Counted from the stretch's first letter, positions 1 through 9,155 are shown. The stretch: 64,000 nt of DNA from Luteolibacter sp. (GCA_030696085.1 JAUYNL010000029.1:62001-126000); one strand, 5' to 3'. Notes: generated by a model not told the origin, from the letters alone. Numbers and translations: made by a program.

Positions 1-137
1 GAGAAAATCCACCGGGTGCGTATCCGACCTGGGCGAGATGAAGTGTTTGTGCAAACATGTCGGCAAACTACCCGGATTTTCCGATCCCGCAAGTTGGCAG
101 CGTGTGGAAAATCGCGCCTGATTTCCAATCCGGTGCC
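1..137. other. left edge, no gene assigned
   Basis: These bases lie downstream of the first PilT-type gene, which reads leftwards and stops at 138. I find no convincing reading frame, hairpin terminator or RNA gene. The stretch may contain the end or start of a gene that continues outside the window. Confidence 0.4.
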
Positions 138-1247
138 TCAGTGGGTCATCGGGCTTTCGCCGGAGGCTTCACCGAGGGCGGAGAGATGCTCTGGCAGGAA
201 ACGCTTGAAGCGGGTCTTGTCGATCGCCTTCATGTAGGCTTCCTCTGGAGAAATCATGCCCTCGCGCAGTTTCGACCAGATGGATTCATCCATGAACTGC
301 ATCCCATCGTTCTTGCCGCCGGTGATGACGTCATAGAGCTTCTGGGTGGCTCCTTCTCGGATGATCGCGGCCACGGCGGGGGTGGCGAACATGATCTCAT
401 GCACGGCGGTGCGGCCGGGCTTGTCCACACGCTTGCAGAGGAGCTGGGCGACCACGCCGCGCAGCGAGGCGGCGAGCATGGTGCGCACCTGGGATTGTTG
501 GTCGGAGGGAAAGACGTCGATGATCCGGTCCACCGTCTTGCGCGCGTTGTTGGTGTGCAGGGTGCCGAAGACGAGCAGGCCGGTCTCTGCGGCGGTCAGG
601 GCGAGCGAAATGGTTTCGAGGTCGCGCATTTCGCCGACGAGCACGATGTCCGAATCCTCGCGCAGCGCGGCGCGCAGGCCGTCGGCGAAGGAGGGTGTCT
701 GGATCGGCACCTCGCGCTGGGTGATGATGGATTTTTTGTTCGAGTGAACAAACTCGATGGGTTCCTCGACTGTGATGATGTGGCGGCTGAAGTTGATGTT
801 GATATAGTCCAGCAGGGCCGCGAGGGTGGTGGACTTGCCGGAGCCGGTGGGGCCGGTGACCAGGACCAGGCCGGAGCGCATGTGGCCGAATTCCTTGACG
901 ACGTTCGGCACTCCGAGTGACTCGAGCGAGGCGATCTCGGTGGGAATGAGCCGGAAGACGGCGGCGAGTCCGTTTTGCTGCTTGAGATAGTTGCAGCGGA
1001 AGCGGGAGTCCTCGTCCATTTCGTAGGCGAAGTCGAGATCGCCGGTGGCAAGATATCGCTCGAAGGCCTGGGGCTCGCAGATTTCGGCAAGCAGCGCCTT
1101 GAACGCATCGCCGGCGAGCACCGCCTGGTCCGGGATGGGGACGACGGCACCATGAACGCGGATTTTCGGCGGCTGGCCTTCGGATAGATGAAGGTCCGAG
1201 CCTTTGTTGGCGATCAGGTGGCGGAACAATTCGTTGATACGGGCCAT
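138..1247 (-). CDS. pilT: type IV pilus retraction ATPase, PilT family (copy 1)
   Basis: 369-residue secretion-type AAA+ ATPase that powers pilus retraction (twitching motility) from the cytoplasmic face of the pilus machine. Seen: an N-terminal GSDLHLSEG motif typical of PilT, Walker A GPTGSGKSTT near residue 130, a Walker B/catalytic region containing VGEMRDLET, and a His-box region with GTLHTNNA. The length equals that of ordinary PilT/PilU (about 340-380). It lies 15 bases downstream of a second PilT-type gene in the same direction, so the two are very likely co-transcribed; tandem PilT/PilU-like ATPases are common. The C-terminal ending (about 40 residues after the last conserved block) is more PilU-like than PilT-like, so which copy is the main retraction motor is open. 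No other pilus gene is adjacent; a prepilin peptidase lies 20 kb away. Confidence 0.93.
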   Translation of the reverse strand: MARINELFRHLIANKGSDLHLSEGQPPKIRVHGAVVPIPDQAVLAGDAFKALLAEICEPQAFERYLATGDLDFAYEMDEDSRFRCNYLKQQNGLAAVFRLIPTEIASLESLGVPNVVKEFGHMRSGLVLVTGPTGSGKSTTLAALLDYININFSRHIITVEEPIEFVHSNKKSIITQREVPIQTPSFADGLRAALREDSDIVLVGEMRDLETISLALTAAETGLLVFGTLHTNNARKTVDRIIDVFPSDQQSQVRTMLAASLRGVVAQLLCKRVDKPGRTAVHEIMFATPAVAAIIREGATQKLYDVITGGKNDGMQFMDESIWSKLREGMISPEEAYMKAIDKTRFKRFLPEHLSALGEASGESPMTH

Positions 1248-1262
1248 GGAGTGAAGTTCTAT

Positions 1263-2345
1263 TCAGGATTCGAAGAAGGCTTTCATCTGCGCTTTGTCAT
1301 CGGAGCGGAAAAGCGCCTCATCCCGCGAGATGGCTCCTTCGATGTAGAGGCGGCGGAGGGATTCATCCATGGTGATCATGCCGACGTTCTTGCCGGTTTG
1401 CATGACGCCGGGCAACATGAAGGTTTTGCCCTCGCGGATGCAGTTGGCCACGGCGGGCGTGTTGACGAGAAGTTCGAGAGCGAGCACGCGACCGGTGCCG
1501 TCTGCCTTGGGCACGAGCTGCTGGGATAGGATGCCGCGCAGGGATTCGGAGACCATGATGCGGATCTGATCGCGCTGGTCGGTGGGGAATACGTCGAGCA
1601 CGCGGTCGAGCGTGCGCGGTGCGTTGCCGGTGTGGAGGGTGCCGAGCACAAGGTGGCCGGTCTCGGCAGCGGTTAGAGCGAGCTGGATGGTCTCGAGGTC
1701 GCGCATTTCACCGACCATGATGACATCAGGATCCTCGCGCAGGGCACCGCGCAGGGCTTTGGCGAAAGACTCGGTGTGGGTGTGGACCTCGCGTTGGTTG
1801 ACGTGGCAGCCCTTGGACTCGAAGACGTATTCGATGGGGTCTTCGAGGGTGAGGATGTGGTCCTCTCGGTCGCGGTTGATGAAATCCACGAGTGCGGCGA
1901 GGGTGGTGGATTTTCCGGATCCCACGGAGCCGGTCACGAGCACCAGGCCGTTCTGATAGCGGGTGAGCGGCAGGATGTGTTCCAGTGGCAGGCCGATGTC
2001 TTCGAGCGTGCGGATGTTGGAATTGATGATCCGGAACGCCATGTCATAGCCGAGGCGTTGTTTGACGACGGAAGCCCGGTAGCGGCCGTTGGGCGCGGAG
2101 TAGGCGAAATCGATGTCGCCCTTGGATTGCAGGCGTTCCCATTCGGTGGCTCCGAGGAAGGAACGGGCCAGGCGCTCGGTGTCCTGGGGAGTCAGCGGCT
2201 GGTGATCGCTCCAGATCGGCATGAGTTGGCCGAAACGTCTCCAGGCCGGCGGATATGCGGTCGGGAGATGGAGGTCGGAGCAGTCGTATTCACGACCGAG
2301 TTGGAGATATTGGTCAACGTGGTCCAGAACCTGGTGAGTGGACAT
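1263..2345 (-). CDS. pilT: type IV pilus retraction ATPase, PilT family (copy 2)
   Basis: 360-residue PilT/PilU-family ATPase. Seen: SDLHLPTAYPP near residue 24 (the PilT N-terminal signature), Walker A GSVGSGKSTT, the catalytic block MVGEMRDLETIQLALTAAET, and GTLHTGNAPRT. The Walker A starts GSVG rather than the usual GPTG, but the P-loop lysine and the following Ser/Thr are intact. It is the upstream member of a two-gene set with the other PilT-like ATPase. By analogy with known pilT-pilU pairs the two may form or alternate in the retraction hexamer; that is inference. Confidence 0.92.
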   Translation of the reverse strand: MSTHQVLDHVDQYLQLGREYDCSDLHLPTAYPPAWRRFGQLMPIWSDHQPLTPQDTERLARSFLGATEWERLQSKGDIDFAYSAPNGRYRASVVKQRLGYDMAFRIINSNIRTLEDIGLPLEHILPLTRYQNGLVLVTGSVGSGKSTTLAALVDFINRDREDHILTLEDPIEYVFESKGCHVNQREVHTHTESFAKALRGALREDPDVIMVGEMRDLETIQLALTAAETGHLVLGTLHTGNAPRTLDRVLDVFPTDQRDQIRIMVSESLRGILSQQLVPKADGTGRVLALELLVNTPAVANCIREGKTFMLPGVMQTGKNVGMITMDESLRRLYIEGAISRDEALFRSDDKAQMKAFFES

Positions 2346-2354
2346 GAGGCGTGG

Positions 2355-2759
2355 TTAGAGGGATTGGGATTTCGACAGCGGACGGGGCGTGGGACGGCCA
2401 TCGTGTGCGTTGGACGAGTGGGCGGCCAGCCAGCGACCGACTTGATTGGTGAGCCAAACTTTCAGCAGCGGACGGGCGGCGGTCAAGCCGACACCCAGCA
2501 GCATGCCAATCATGCCACTGGATTTTTTTGCGACGGCGGGGGCGGGTCTGCGGCGGAACATGAGGCTGGCGGCCAGACCGGAGGCCAGAGAGCCGAAGAG
2601 CCAGGATGTCGGGTGGCCGGAGAGTGACTCGCGGATTTTGGATGGAACATCGAACCGTCGTTTGAGCGCGGCCGCCTCGTTTCCCAGACAGGAGCGGGAG
2701 ACCTCGGCAAGGCGGATCAATTGTTGGATTTCGGCTTGTTCTGAAAGTTCTCGATCCAT
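2355..2759 (-). CDS. small membrane protein, third gene of a YqjDE-like set
   Basis: 134-residue protein of unknown function. I chose the ATG at 2759 because the frame upstream is Arg/Pro-rich and overlaps the preceding gene in an implausible way. The N-terminal half is charged and helical. Near residues 55-70 comes a short hydrophobic stretch ending in FRRRP, followed by a glycine-rich hydrophobic segment (GMIGMLLGVGLTAA). It overlaps the end of the YqjE/holin-X-like gene by about 43 bases and is the last of three small same-strand genes that resemble the enterobacterial yqjD-yqjE-yqjK arrangement (membrane proteins linked to ribosome hibernation and stress). The match is to the arrangement and not to sequence I can recall. 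Confidence 0.6.
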   Translation of the reverse strand: MDRELSEQAEIQQLIRLAEVSRSCLGNEAAALKRRFDVPSKIRESLSGHPTSWLFGSLASGLAASLMFRRRPAPAVAKKSSGMIGMLLGVGLTAARPLLKVWLTNQVGRWLAAHSSNAHDGRPTPRPLSKSQSL

Positions 2760-3163
2760 TGGCGGTCTTTTTGAAATTCGGCGCGGGTGACAGGAAAGGA
2801 CGGCACCCTCGATTTGCCGACGCCTCCGGCGAGCAGCAGCGCGATGAGCAGGTGGATGGCGGCCGTCCCCAGGGCGATCCAATGCCACGCCCAACCAGAT
2901 GCGGAGGAAATCGCGGCGATTCCACCGGCCAGCAGCAGCGCCCAGGTGAAGAAGACGCAGAGGACTGCGGCCACCATGCTGGCCGCGCGTTTCACGCCGG
3001 ATTTGGCGCTTTGGCGCGCTTCCAATTGGATCAGTGCGGCGCGTGACGCCACCAGGGACATCAAGGCTTCGCGCCAGTTGTTAGGCAGCGCGTTCCGCCC
3101 GTCCGGTACCGCGCCAAGCGGATCCACCGACGGTGGGGAGGCTGGTTCCGATGTGGAATTCAT
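2717..3163 (-). CDS. YqjE / holin-X-like integral membrane protein
   Basis: 148-residue protein. A soluble N-terminal part carries a helix around LVASRAALIQLEARQSA, followed by two adjacent membrane helices (about residues 65-85, with VLCVFFTWALLLAGG, and 90-112), then a polar tail. This is the layout of the phage-holin superfamily 6 / Actinobacterial Holin-X and YqjE families, which despite the name are chromosomal membrane proteins and not lysis proteins. It lies between a YqjD/ElaB-like gene and another small membrane gene, matching the yqjDEK-type cluster seen in many Gram-negatives. Function in this organism is unknown. Confidence 0.75.
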   Translation of the reverse strand: MNSTSEPASPPSVDPLGAVPDGRNALPNNWREALMSLVASRAALIQLEARQSAKSGVKRAASMVAAVLCVFFTWALLLAGGIAAISSASGWAWHWIALGTAAIHLLIALLLAGGVGKSRVPSFPVTRAEFQKDRQWIENFQNKPKSNN

Positions 3164-3224
3164 GCGGCGTGATGCAGCGGTCCCCGACCCGGTTTGCAGG
3201 ATGCGGTTGGCGCGCGTGAGTGCC

Positions 3225-3599
3225 TCAGCGGCGCACGATGAGGCCGATCAGGAAGCCGAGACCGAGCGCACTGACAACGCACTTGGTGGGATTCTGACGG
3301 ATGTAATCCTCTGCGGTGACTTGGAGTTCCCGGGCTTTCACACGGGTGTCCTGCCATTGTTCGGTGGCGCTTTCCTTGAGGTGATTGGCCTTTTCTGTGG
3401 CGGATTCGCGGAAATGCTGGGCGGATTCGACCGCGCGTTCCTTCAACACTGCGGCTTTGGACTCGGCGGTTTGCACGAATTCGCGCGCTTTTTCACCTGC
3501 GGCGACGCGGAGGTCGTTGGCGGCTTGGCCGATGGAAGGCGTCTGGGTGAAGCCCGCTTCGGGATCGAGGCTGTTGGGTGTGGAGAATGGATTGGACAT
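3225..3599 (-). CDS. YqjD/ElaB (DUF883) family membrane-anchored protein
   Basis: 124-residue protein with a long, Ala/Glu/Lys-rich amphipathic helix (about residues 25-95) built from repeated A-x-E-K-A-x-x-x-K-E-S-A-type steps. A C-terminal membrane anchor (VVSALGLGFLIGLIV) ends in two arginines. This is the layout of the DUF883 proteins YqjD, ElaB and YgaM, which in E. coli tether ribosomes to the inner membrane in stationary phase. First gene of the three-gene small membrane set here. About 100 non-coding bases separate it from the AsmA-like gene behind it, so it probably has its own promoter. Confidence 0.8.
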   Translation of the reverse strand: MSNPFSTPNSLDPEAGFTQTPSIGQAANDLRVAAGEKAREFVQTAESKAAVLKERAVESAQHFRESATEKANHLKESATEQWQDTRVKARELQVTAEDYIRQNPTKCVVSALGLGFLIGLIVRR

Positions 3600-3703
3600 G
3601 GCTGTGATAATGGTTCGGACAGTCCTTCATGGAATTGTCGCTACGGACGACTTGTCGCACTTTAATGCCTGCCGTGCAAGGCGCGACTTGCAAAAATCCG
3701 GCA

Positions 3704-6184
3704 TCAATCTTTCACCGGAACGATCCTTGCCTTGGGGGCGGCTTGCAGCAGTTCCTTCTGTCCTTCCGGAGGTGCGGTGAACATGACATTCTCCCACTGG
3801 GGATTTTTCAACGGGCCGGTGCCACGGAATTGGAACATGCCGTAAAACGGCCGCAATGGCAGGGTGATCAATCCGAGTAGCCCGCGCGCGTTCATGCGCA
3901 TCGTCATGTCTAGCGTGCGTTTGGCCAGATCGACCTCGCCCTCGCCGGCGAAGGTCAGCGAGGTGGTCGCAGTCTGGAAATCCTCGGTGCGCAGCACCCC
4001 CTTTTCGATCCGGAAGTTGCAGAACGCACTTTTGGCCCGCTCGAATCCCGCCCGGCGATCATTGAGCACGTTGCTGGCCACCGTGCTGAGTGGGCCGAAC
4101 ATCGGCACGGAAAAGAGCTCGGTTTTTTCGAGCGCGAACAAGCCCACGCCGCTCATGGTTTCCACCCGCCCGTCGGTGAGTGCGAAGTCCAGCCTGCCGG
4201 TGGTCTCGCCGCCGCCCTTGACCTGGAAGCCGTAGGTCGAGGTCAGCGCCGGGATGGAGAGTTGGGTCCAACTGAGTTCTCCGCTGAGTTTTCCATCACC
4301 TCGGAAGTCGAACTGGCCGCTGATCGGCCCGTCGAAGGCGTTGAGTTTCAACTCGGCCACCGTCACCCGCGGTCCGCGGATCAGAACTTTGCCAACGGGT
4401 TGTGACAGGGTGATGTTTTCGCCGAGAAACCGATAGTCCGCGGCATCCGGGGAGTTGAATGAAACTTCGAGGGCCGTACGCCCACGCGGGGTCACATCCA
4501 CCACCCCGGAACCCTTCAGCGTGGGCGGCCGGTGGAAACGATAGATTTCGAGCGAGTCGGCCACGGTTGGCGCGAACAGGCGCACCAGTGGCGCGGCCCA
4601 GATGTCTCCCGAGACGTCTTCGACTTCCACCACTTTTTCATCCCCCGCGTAACGAATGCGTCCGACTTTGGCGGTGGCTTGATTCGGCCCGCCGAAGGCT
4701 TCTCGCAGCGGATAGTTGCGGTAGTTGAAGATGACTGTGCCATCGAAGAAATCGAGTTCGTGATGGCTGAGTGAAAACCGGCATTCCGCCGAGTCCACGG
4801 GCACGCCCTTGTAGTTGACGTTTTGGACCGTGCCACCGCCGGTATAGGCCCAGGAATGGCGATCCGTCGCGTCGAAGCCGCCTTCGAGCCTGACATCGAA
4901 CGAAGCTCCCTTTCGCTCGCTGAAGTCACCGGCGACGATTTCGAGCGGCTGCCCCGCGAAGAAGGGTTTGTAAACTGCGGCGGGCAGGGTGCTCTGGAGT
5001 GCGAGGCGCACCAGCGGCCATTGGATCAGGGCCTTGCCTTTGGCCAGCCCGTCCGGCCGGGACAGGCGCAGATCCCTGAGGAACAAACCGCCATCCCCCC
5101 ATGCGAAGGCGCTTTCCACCACGTCGAAACGCGTGCCGCGCAGCATCACGGATTCCGCGGACGCGTGGCCGGTCATGCTGATGTGCGGGATGTTCCGCTC
5201 ATCGATGTGGAATTCACCTTCCGCCTCCAGCGCCTGGCCGCCACCAATCACGATTTGGCTCAGTGGCGGCAGCCCCAGCCAGGCGGTGAGAAGCGGGGCG
5301 ATTTCCAGCGATGTTTTCAAATCGAAGCGTCCGGCACGCTCACCGAGGTCATAATCGACCCGTCCTTCGAGCAGGCCCCGCGAGTCTTGGATGCGCAGCT
5401 TGGTGAGGGTCAGCAGGTCACCGGTGATTTCTGCCTCGGCGGAGAGTTCTTCGATGCCGTGCTGGTTCTTCTCCAGATCGTTGGCATGTAGCGTCAACTT
5501 CGCGGTCAGCGATGCATTGTCGTTTGCGTTGCCTTCGAGGAAAACCCCGACGCGTGGCGGATTGTCCGCTTCGAAATGCCATTGGCCGAGTTCCTTGATG
5601 ATGCGGGCGATCAGCTTACGGCGTTTTCCGGCATTTGAGGTTTCCGTTGGCGAGTCGCCCGCCTGGTGGTAACCCACGAGGCGGGCATTGAGGCTTACTT
5701 CGATGCCGGCGATGCGGCCGCGGGCGTCGCGCACTTCGAAGCGCCGGCTGCCGGGCATGAGCAGCGTGCCGTTCAATCCGGTGACTTCCAGATTCTCGGA
5801 GGCCGGAACGTCCGGCTCCACCGGCAAGGTGAGCGCGGCATCCCTGAGTTCGATTTTGTTGAGATGGAGGATGCCCCGCGCGAGTTTGGTTTTATCGAAA
5901 TCCAACAGCACTCGCTCGAGTTTCGAGATTTCATGCCGTCGTGCCGGGTCTGAAAAGATCCGCACTTTTGAGGCGATCACGCCGCGCAGCGGGTGGTATC
6001 TCAAGGCTCCGACTTCCACATGGGCCCCCTGGCGGCTGATTTGGCGTTCAATGGCGGATCGCCAGGATTCCGGCAGTCCGGTGCGGTTGGCCCACCAGAG
6101 CATCCAGATCCCGGCGATCACCGCTGCCGCGATGAGCAGAAAGCCGAGGGAACGAAGGTTCCGGGTGAAGTGGAGGTGATACAT
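3704..6184 (-). CDS. AsmA-like envelope protein
   Basis: 826-residue protein with one N-terminal membrane helix (about residues 13-30, LGFLLIAAAVIAGIWMLWW) followed by a very long extracytoplasmic region rich in beta-strand-forming sequence. Repeated segments read like 'function of a layer in the groove' beta-strands of the AsmA/TamB/YhdP superfamily. The C-terminal portion (about 680-800: FRIEKGVLRTEDF, GEGEVDLAKRTLDMTMRM) matches the AsmA C-terminal domain pattern. These proteins are thought to bridge inner and outer membranes and help phospholipid transport or outer-membrane assembly. It is alone, with radC behind it. Substrate or partner cannot be read from the sequence. Confidence 0.75.
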   Translation of the reverse strand: MYHLHFTRNLRSLGFLLIAAAVIAGIWMLWWANRTGLPESWRSAIERQISRQGAHVEVGALRYHPLRGVIASKVRIFSDPARRHEISKLERVLLDFDKTKLARGILHLNKIELRDAALTLPVEPDVPASENLEVTGLNGTLLMPGSRRFEVRDARGRIAGIEVSLNARLVGYHQAGDSPTETSNAGKRRKLIARIIKELGQWHFEADNPPRVGVFLEGNANDNASLTAKLTLHANDLEKNQHGIEELSAEAEITGDLLTLTKLRIQDSRGLLEGRVDYDLGERAGRFDLKTSLEIAPLLTAWLGLPPLSQIVIGGGQALEAEGEFHIDERNIPHISMTGHASAESVMLRGTRFDVVESAFAWGDGGLFLRDLRLSRPDGLAKGKALIQWPLVRLALQSTLPAAVYKPFFAGQPLEIVAGDFSERKGASFDVRLEGGFDATDRHSWAYTGGGTVQNVNYKGVPVDSAECRFSLSHHELDFFDGTVIFNYRNYPLREAFGGPNQATAKVGRIRYAGDEKVVEVEDVSGDIWAAPLVRLFAPTVADSLEIYRFHRPPTLKGSGVVDVTPRGRTALEVSFNSPDAADYRFLGENITLSQPVGKVLIRGPRVTVAELKLNAFDGPISGQFDFRGDGKLSGELSWTQLSIPALTSTYGFQVKGGGETTGRLDFALTDGRVETMSGVGLFALEKTELFSVPMFGPLSTVASNVLNDRRAGFERAKSAFCNFRIEKGVLRTEDFQTATTSLTFAGEGEVDLAKRTLDMTMRMNARGLLGLITLPLRPFYGMFQFRGTGPLKNPQWENVMFTAPPEGQKELLQAAPKARIVPVKD

Positions 6185-6255
6185 GCGGAGCTCCCGGGAC
6201 CGTATGGACTCATGCCGTGGAATGCAACCCGGCAGGGCCTGCCGCCTTCATGTTC

Positions 6256-7047
6256 TCAGATCACGAGGCCGGCCTCGCGAAATGAGTAGTATGGGGCTCT
6301 GCCGGGAGAGGGCCTGCCGATGATGACGTGATCGAGAAAACAAACCTGCATCATGGCCGAGGCCTCGATCAGCCGGCGGGTTACCAGCTCGTCTGCGCGG
6401 CTCGGGCTGGGATCGCCCGAGGGATGATTGTGGATGAGTACGAAACCATGTGCGCCACGGGTGATCACGGGCCGCAGTATTTCGCGAGGGTGGGCGGCGG
6501 ATTCCGACACCGTGCCCATGGAAACCACCGTGGTGCCGATGTGCCGCAGCCGGGCATCCACCACTGCCACCACCACTTGCTCCTGGGCGAGGTGGCGCAT
6601 TTGCGGCGCGAAAAACTCATGAATCAAGTGCGGTGTGTCCAGCGGCTTGTCGCGGAGTTGCTCGCGTGCCACTCGCGTACCGAGCTCAAAGGCGGCTGAG
6701 AGCTTGGAGGCCTTGGCGAGGCCGAGGCCGTGTTCCTTGGCCAGCTCGGAAACCGGCAGTCCGCCGAGTGCTCCCAACGATCCGTATTTTCGGATCAAAT
6801 CCCTGCCGATTTCAATCGCACTGCGCCCCTTGGTGCCTGTGGAGATGAACAAGGCCATCAACTCGGCATTGTCCAAGGCTGCCGGCCCGAGCTGGGCGAG
6901 TTTTTCGCGCGGGCGCTCGCCATAGGGCATGTCCTGGATCCGCCGGCCTGCCGGACACGCAGCCACGAGGGTTTCCGAGCGATCCGCAGGCGATGGGATC
7001 ATCTCCGATTCATAGCCCGATGCTTCCATTTTTTCGCGGACATTCAT
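6256..7047 (-). CDS. radC: RadC family JAB-domain protein
   Basis: 263-residue RadC (COG2003). Seen: the N-terminal helix-hairpin-helix-like part with PREKLAQLGPAALDNAELMA, and the JAB/MPN metalloprotease-like domain with VLIHNHPSGDPSPSRAD, which supplies the two zinc-binding histidines and the aspartate, followed by LLDHVIIG-like sequence near the end. I place the start at the ATG at 7047 (another ATG is at 7029); frames further upstream are Ser/Pro/Arg-rich and antisense to the neighbouring gene. RadC was once called a DNA repair protein, but its true role is unsettled. Confidence 0.9.
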   Translation of the reverse strand: MNVREKMEASGYESEMIPSPADRSETLVAACPAGRRIQDMPYGERPREKLAQLGPAALDNAELMALFISTGTKGRSAIEIGRDLIRKYGSLGALGGLPVSELAKEHGLGLAKASKLSAAFELGTRVAREQLRDKPLDTPHLIHEFFAPQMRHLAQEQVVVAVVDARLRHIGTTVVSMGTVSESAAHPREILRPVITRGAHGFVLIHNHPSGDPSPSRADELVTRRLIEASAMMQVCFLDHVIIGRPSPGRAPYYSFREAGLVI

Positions 7048-7102
7048 GCTCTTACGAACACTATTCTGTAGAGCGGCGGTCCAGGCAAGCTGGAAATTAC
7101 TT

Positions 7103-9112
7103 TCAGGAGCACCCGGATGCCGGGATGTCGAAACCCTGTTGTTTGAGGATTTCAATCGCTGCCTCCACTCCGGATTCGATGCTGTGATCGGAGGTGTCGA
7201 GGATGGTGGCACCATCGGCCACCTTGAGCGGTGCGGTCTTGCGTCCGCTATCGGCGGCATCGCGTTTGGCGATGGAATCCACCTGGCCTTGACCGCCGCG
7301 CCGCGCCGCGCGGACGTGCTCTGCGGCATCCACGTAGAGCTTGAAGGGCGTGTCCGGAAACACGACCGAGCCGATGTCGCGGCCCTCCATCACCACGCAG
7401 GTGTGTTCGAGATAGGCGCGTTGCAGATGAATGAGTTTTTTGCGCACTTCCGGGATGGCGGAGATGGCCGATACATTGGCATTGACCGCTTCGCTGCGAA
7501 GTTCATTGCCCGGATCGATGCCATCGATGGTGATGGTGGAGGAGCTGCCATCGCTGCCGCAGCGGATGTCGATGCGTTCGAGAAGGCTGATGACAGAGGC
7601 GGCGTCGAGCGGATCGATGGCTTCCTTGAGCACCCGCCAGGTCACGGCGCGGTACATGGCACCGGAGTTGACCATGATCAGTCCGAGGCGCTGGGCGAGC
7701 CGGCGGGCCAGCGTGCTTTTGCCGGAGGCTGCCGGTCCGTCGATGGCGATGGCGAAGTGTTTGGAATTGGAAACGAGAGGCAGGGTGAAATCCGAGGCAT
7801 CGGAACACTCGCGGAGGATCGCCGCGAGGTGGTGGGAAAACCCGGGGTAGGAGGTGTTCACGCAGTCGGTGTTGCGGATGACGGTTTCGCCTTTGGCGAA
7901 AAGTCCGGCGATGGCGAAGGCCATGGCGATGCGGTGATCTCCGAAGCTGTCGATTTCCGCAGCGTGCAGCGGGTGGCCGCCCTCGATTTCCATGCCGTCC
8001 TCGAATTCCTCGACCACGGCTCCCATGGCGCGCAGGTTGTTCACCACCGTGGTGATGCGGTCGGTTTCCTTCACGCGCAGCTCGCGCGCGTTGCGGATGA
8101 TCGTGCGGCCCTCGGCCAGCGCGGCGGCCACGGCGATGACGGGAATCTCATCGATCAGATTCGGCACTTCGCTGGGGAAAATGGTCGTGGCCTTGAGCGC
8201 AGCGCCATGGATCTCGATGTTGCCGATCGGTTCGCCCGTGGAATCGTGCAGAATATCGATCATGTGCGCACCCATCCGGCTGAGCACCTTGAGGATGGCG
8301 CTGCGGGTCGGGTTGAGTCCGACGTCCCTGATGAGCAGGCGCGATCCGGGCAGGGCGGCGGCGGCCACCAGCCAGAAGGCGGCGCTGGAAATATCCCCGG
8401 GCACGGTGAAATCGCAGGCATGCGGGATCTGCCCGCCGCGGATCGAGATGGAGTGGCCCTCGTGCTGTGTTTGCATGCCGAAGGAGGCCATCATGCGTTC
8501 CGTGTGGTCGCGGGTTTCAGCGGGCTGGATGACCGTGGTTTCTCCGTCGGCGAAGAGCCCTGCTAGCAGAACCGCGCTTTTTACCTGCGCGCTGGCGACG
8601 GGCATCCCGTAGGTGATGGGAGCGAGCTTGGCGGGGTGGATGAGCAGCGGCGCGCAGCCGGGTTTTTCACCCAGGCATTCGATCTTCGCACCCATTTGTC
8701 CGAGCGGGTCGGTGATGCGGCCCATCGGGCGCGAGGAGAGCGAGGCGTCGCCGAACAGCTCGCTGGTGAAGGCTTGTCCGGCCAGCAGTCCGGCCAGCAG
8801 GCGCATGCCGGTGCCGGAGTTGCCGCAGTCGATGGGCGCGGAGGGAGCGGTGGGTTTGAGGGAGAGTCCGTGGATGCGCAGCTTGATCGGGCCGAATCCG
8901 GCGAGCTCATCGAGCACTTCCACCGAGGCTCCGAGGGCCTGCATCGCATGCAGCGTATTGAGGCAATCCTCGCTGGGCAGGAAATTGCGGATGGTGCAGG
9001 TGCCATCGGACAGGCCACCCAGAATGGCGGCGCGGTGGGACATGCTCTTGTCTCCCGGGACACGGAATTCCGCGTGGAGTTTGGTGATGGCGGTGACTCG
9101 GAATTCCGACAT
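7103..9112 (-). CDS. aroA-cmk: fused 3-phosphoshikimate 1-carboxyvinyltransferase / cytidylate kinase
   Basis: 669-residue two-domain enzyme. Residues 1 to about 436 are EPSP synthase (AroA), which joins PEP and shikimate-3-phosphate in chorismate synthesis: PGDKSMSHRAAILGG near the N-terminus, NSGTGMRLLAGLLAG (98-112) and GDHRIAMAFAIAG (391-403). Residues from about 451 to the end are CMP kinase (Cmk), with the P-loop GPAASGKST (459-467) and VVMEGRDIGSVVFP. I use the ATG at 9112 because AroA homology begins a few residues later. The linker between the domains is only about 15 residues. The upstream gene is tyrA (44 bases away), so two aromatic amino acid steps are grouped. There is no internal stop or frameshift, so the fusion looks genuine. 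Confidence 0.95.
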   Translation of the reverse strand: MSEFRVTAITKLHAEFRVPGDKSMSHRAAILGGLSDGTCTIRNFLPSEDCLNTLHAMQALGASVEVLDELAGFGPIKLRIHGLSLKPTAPSAPIDCGNSGTGMRLLAGLLAGQAFTSELFGDASLSSRPMGRITDPLGQMGAKIECLGEKPGCAPLLIHPAKLAPITYGMPVASAQVKSAVLLAGLFADGETTVIQPAETRDHTERMMASFGMQTQHEGHSISIRGGQIPHACDFTVPGDISSAAFWLVAAAALPGSRLLIRDVGLNPTRSAILKVLSRMGAHMIDILHDSTGEPIGNIEIHGAALKATTIFPSEVPNLIDEIPVIAVAAALAEGRTIIRNARELRVKETDRITTVVNNLRAMGAVVEEFEDGMEIEGGHPLHAAEIDSFGDHRIAMAFAIAGLFAKGETVIRNTDCVNTSYPGFSHHLAAILRECSDASDFTLPLVSNSKHFAIAIDGPAASGKSTLARRLAQRLGLIMVNSGAMYRAVTWRVLKEAIDPLDAASVISLLERIDIRCGSDGSSSTITIDGIDPGNELRSEAVNANVSAISAIPEVRKKLIHLQRAYLEHTCVVMEGRDIGSVVFPDTPFKLYVDAAEHVRAARRGGQGQVDSIAKRDAADSGRKTAPLKVADGATILDTSDHSIESGVEAAIEILKQQGFDIPASGCS

Positions 9113-9155
9113 GGGAGGAAATGATATCTGATGATTGGGCGCTTGCCGGGGAAAC

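Noticed and set aside
1776-2627. Rightward frame of 283 codons opposite the second PilT gene
   Set aside because: Antisense shadow of a GC-rich gene; the PilT motifs on the other strand are unambiguous.
2717-3163. Possible prophage holin
   Set aside because: The holin-X-like protein sits in a yqjDE-like chromosomal set; no lysin, capsid, terminase or integrase gene is near.
7048-7329. N-terminal extension of RadC
   Set aside because: The extra residues run into the aroA-cmk gene and are not conserved RadC sequence.
7046-8566. Long rightward frame of about 506 codons opposite aroA-cmk
   Set aside because: Its protein is His/Gly/Asp-rich low-complexity sequence typical of the antisense strand of GC-rich genes, and the leftward frame is clearly AroA-Cmk.
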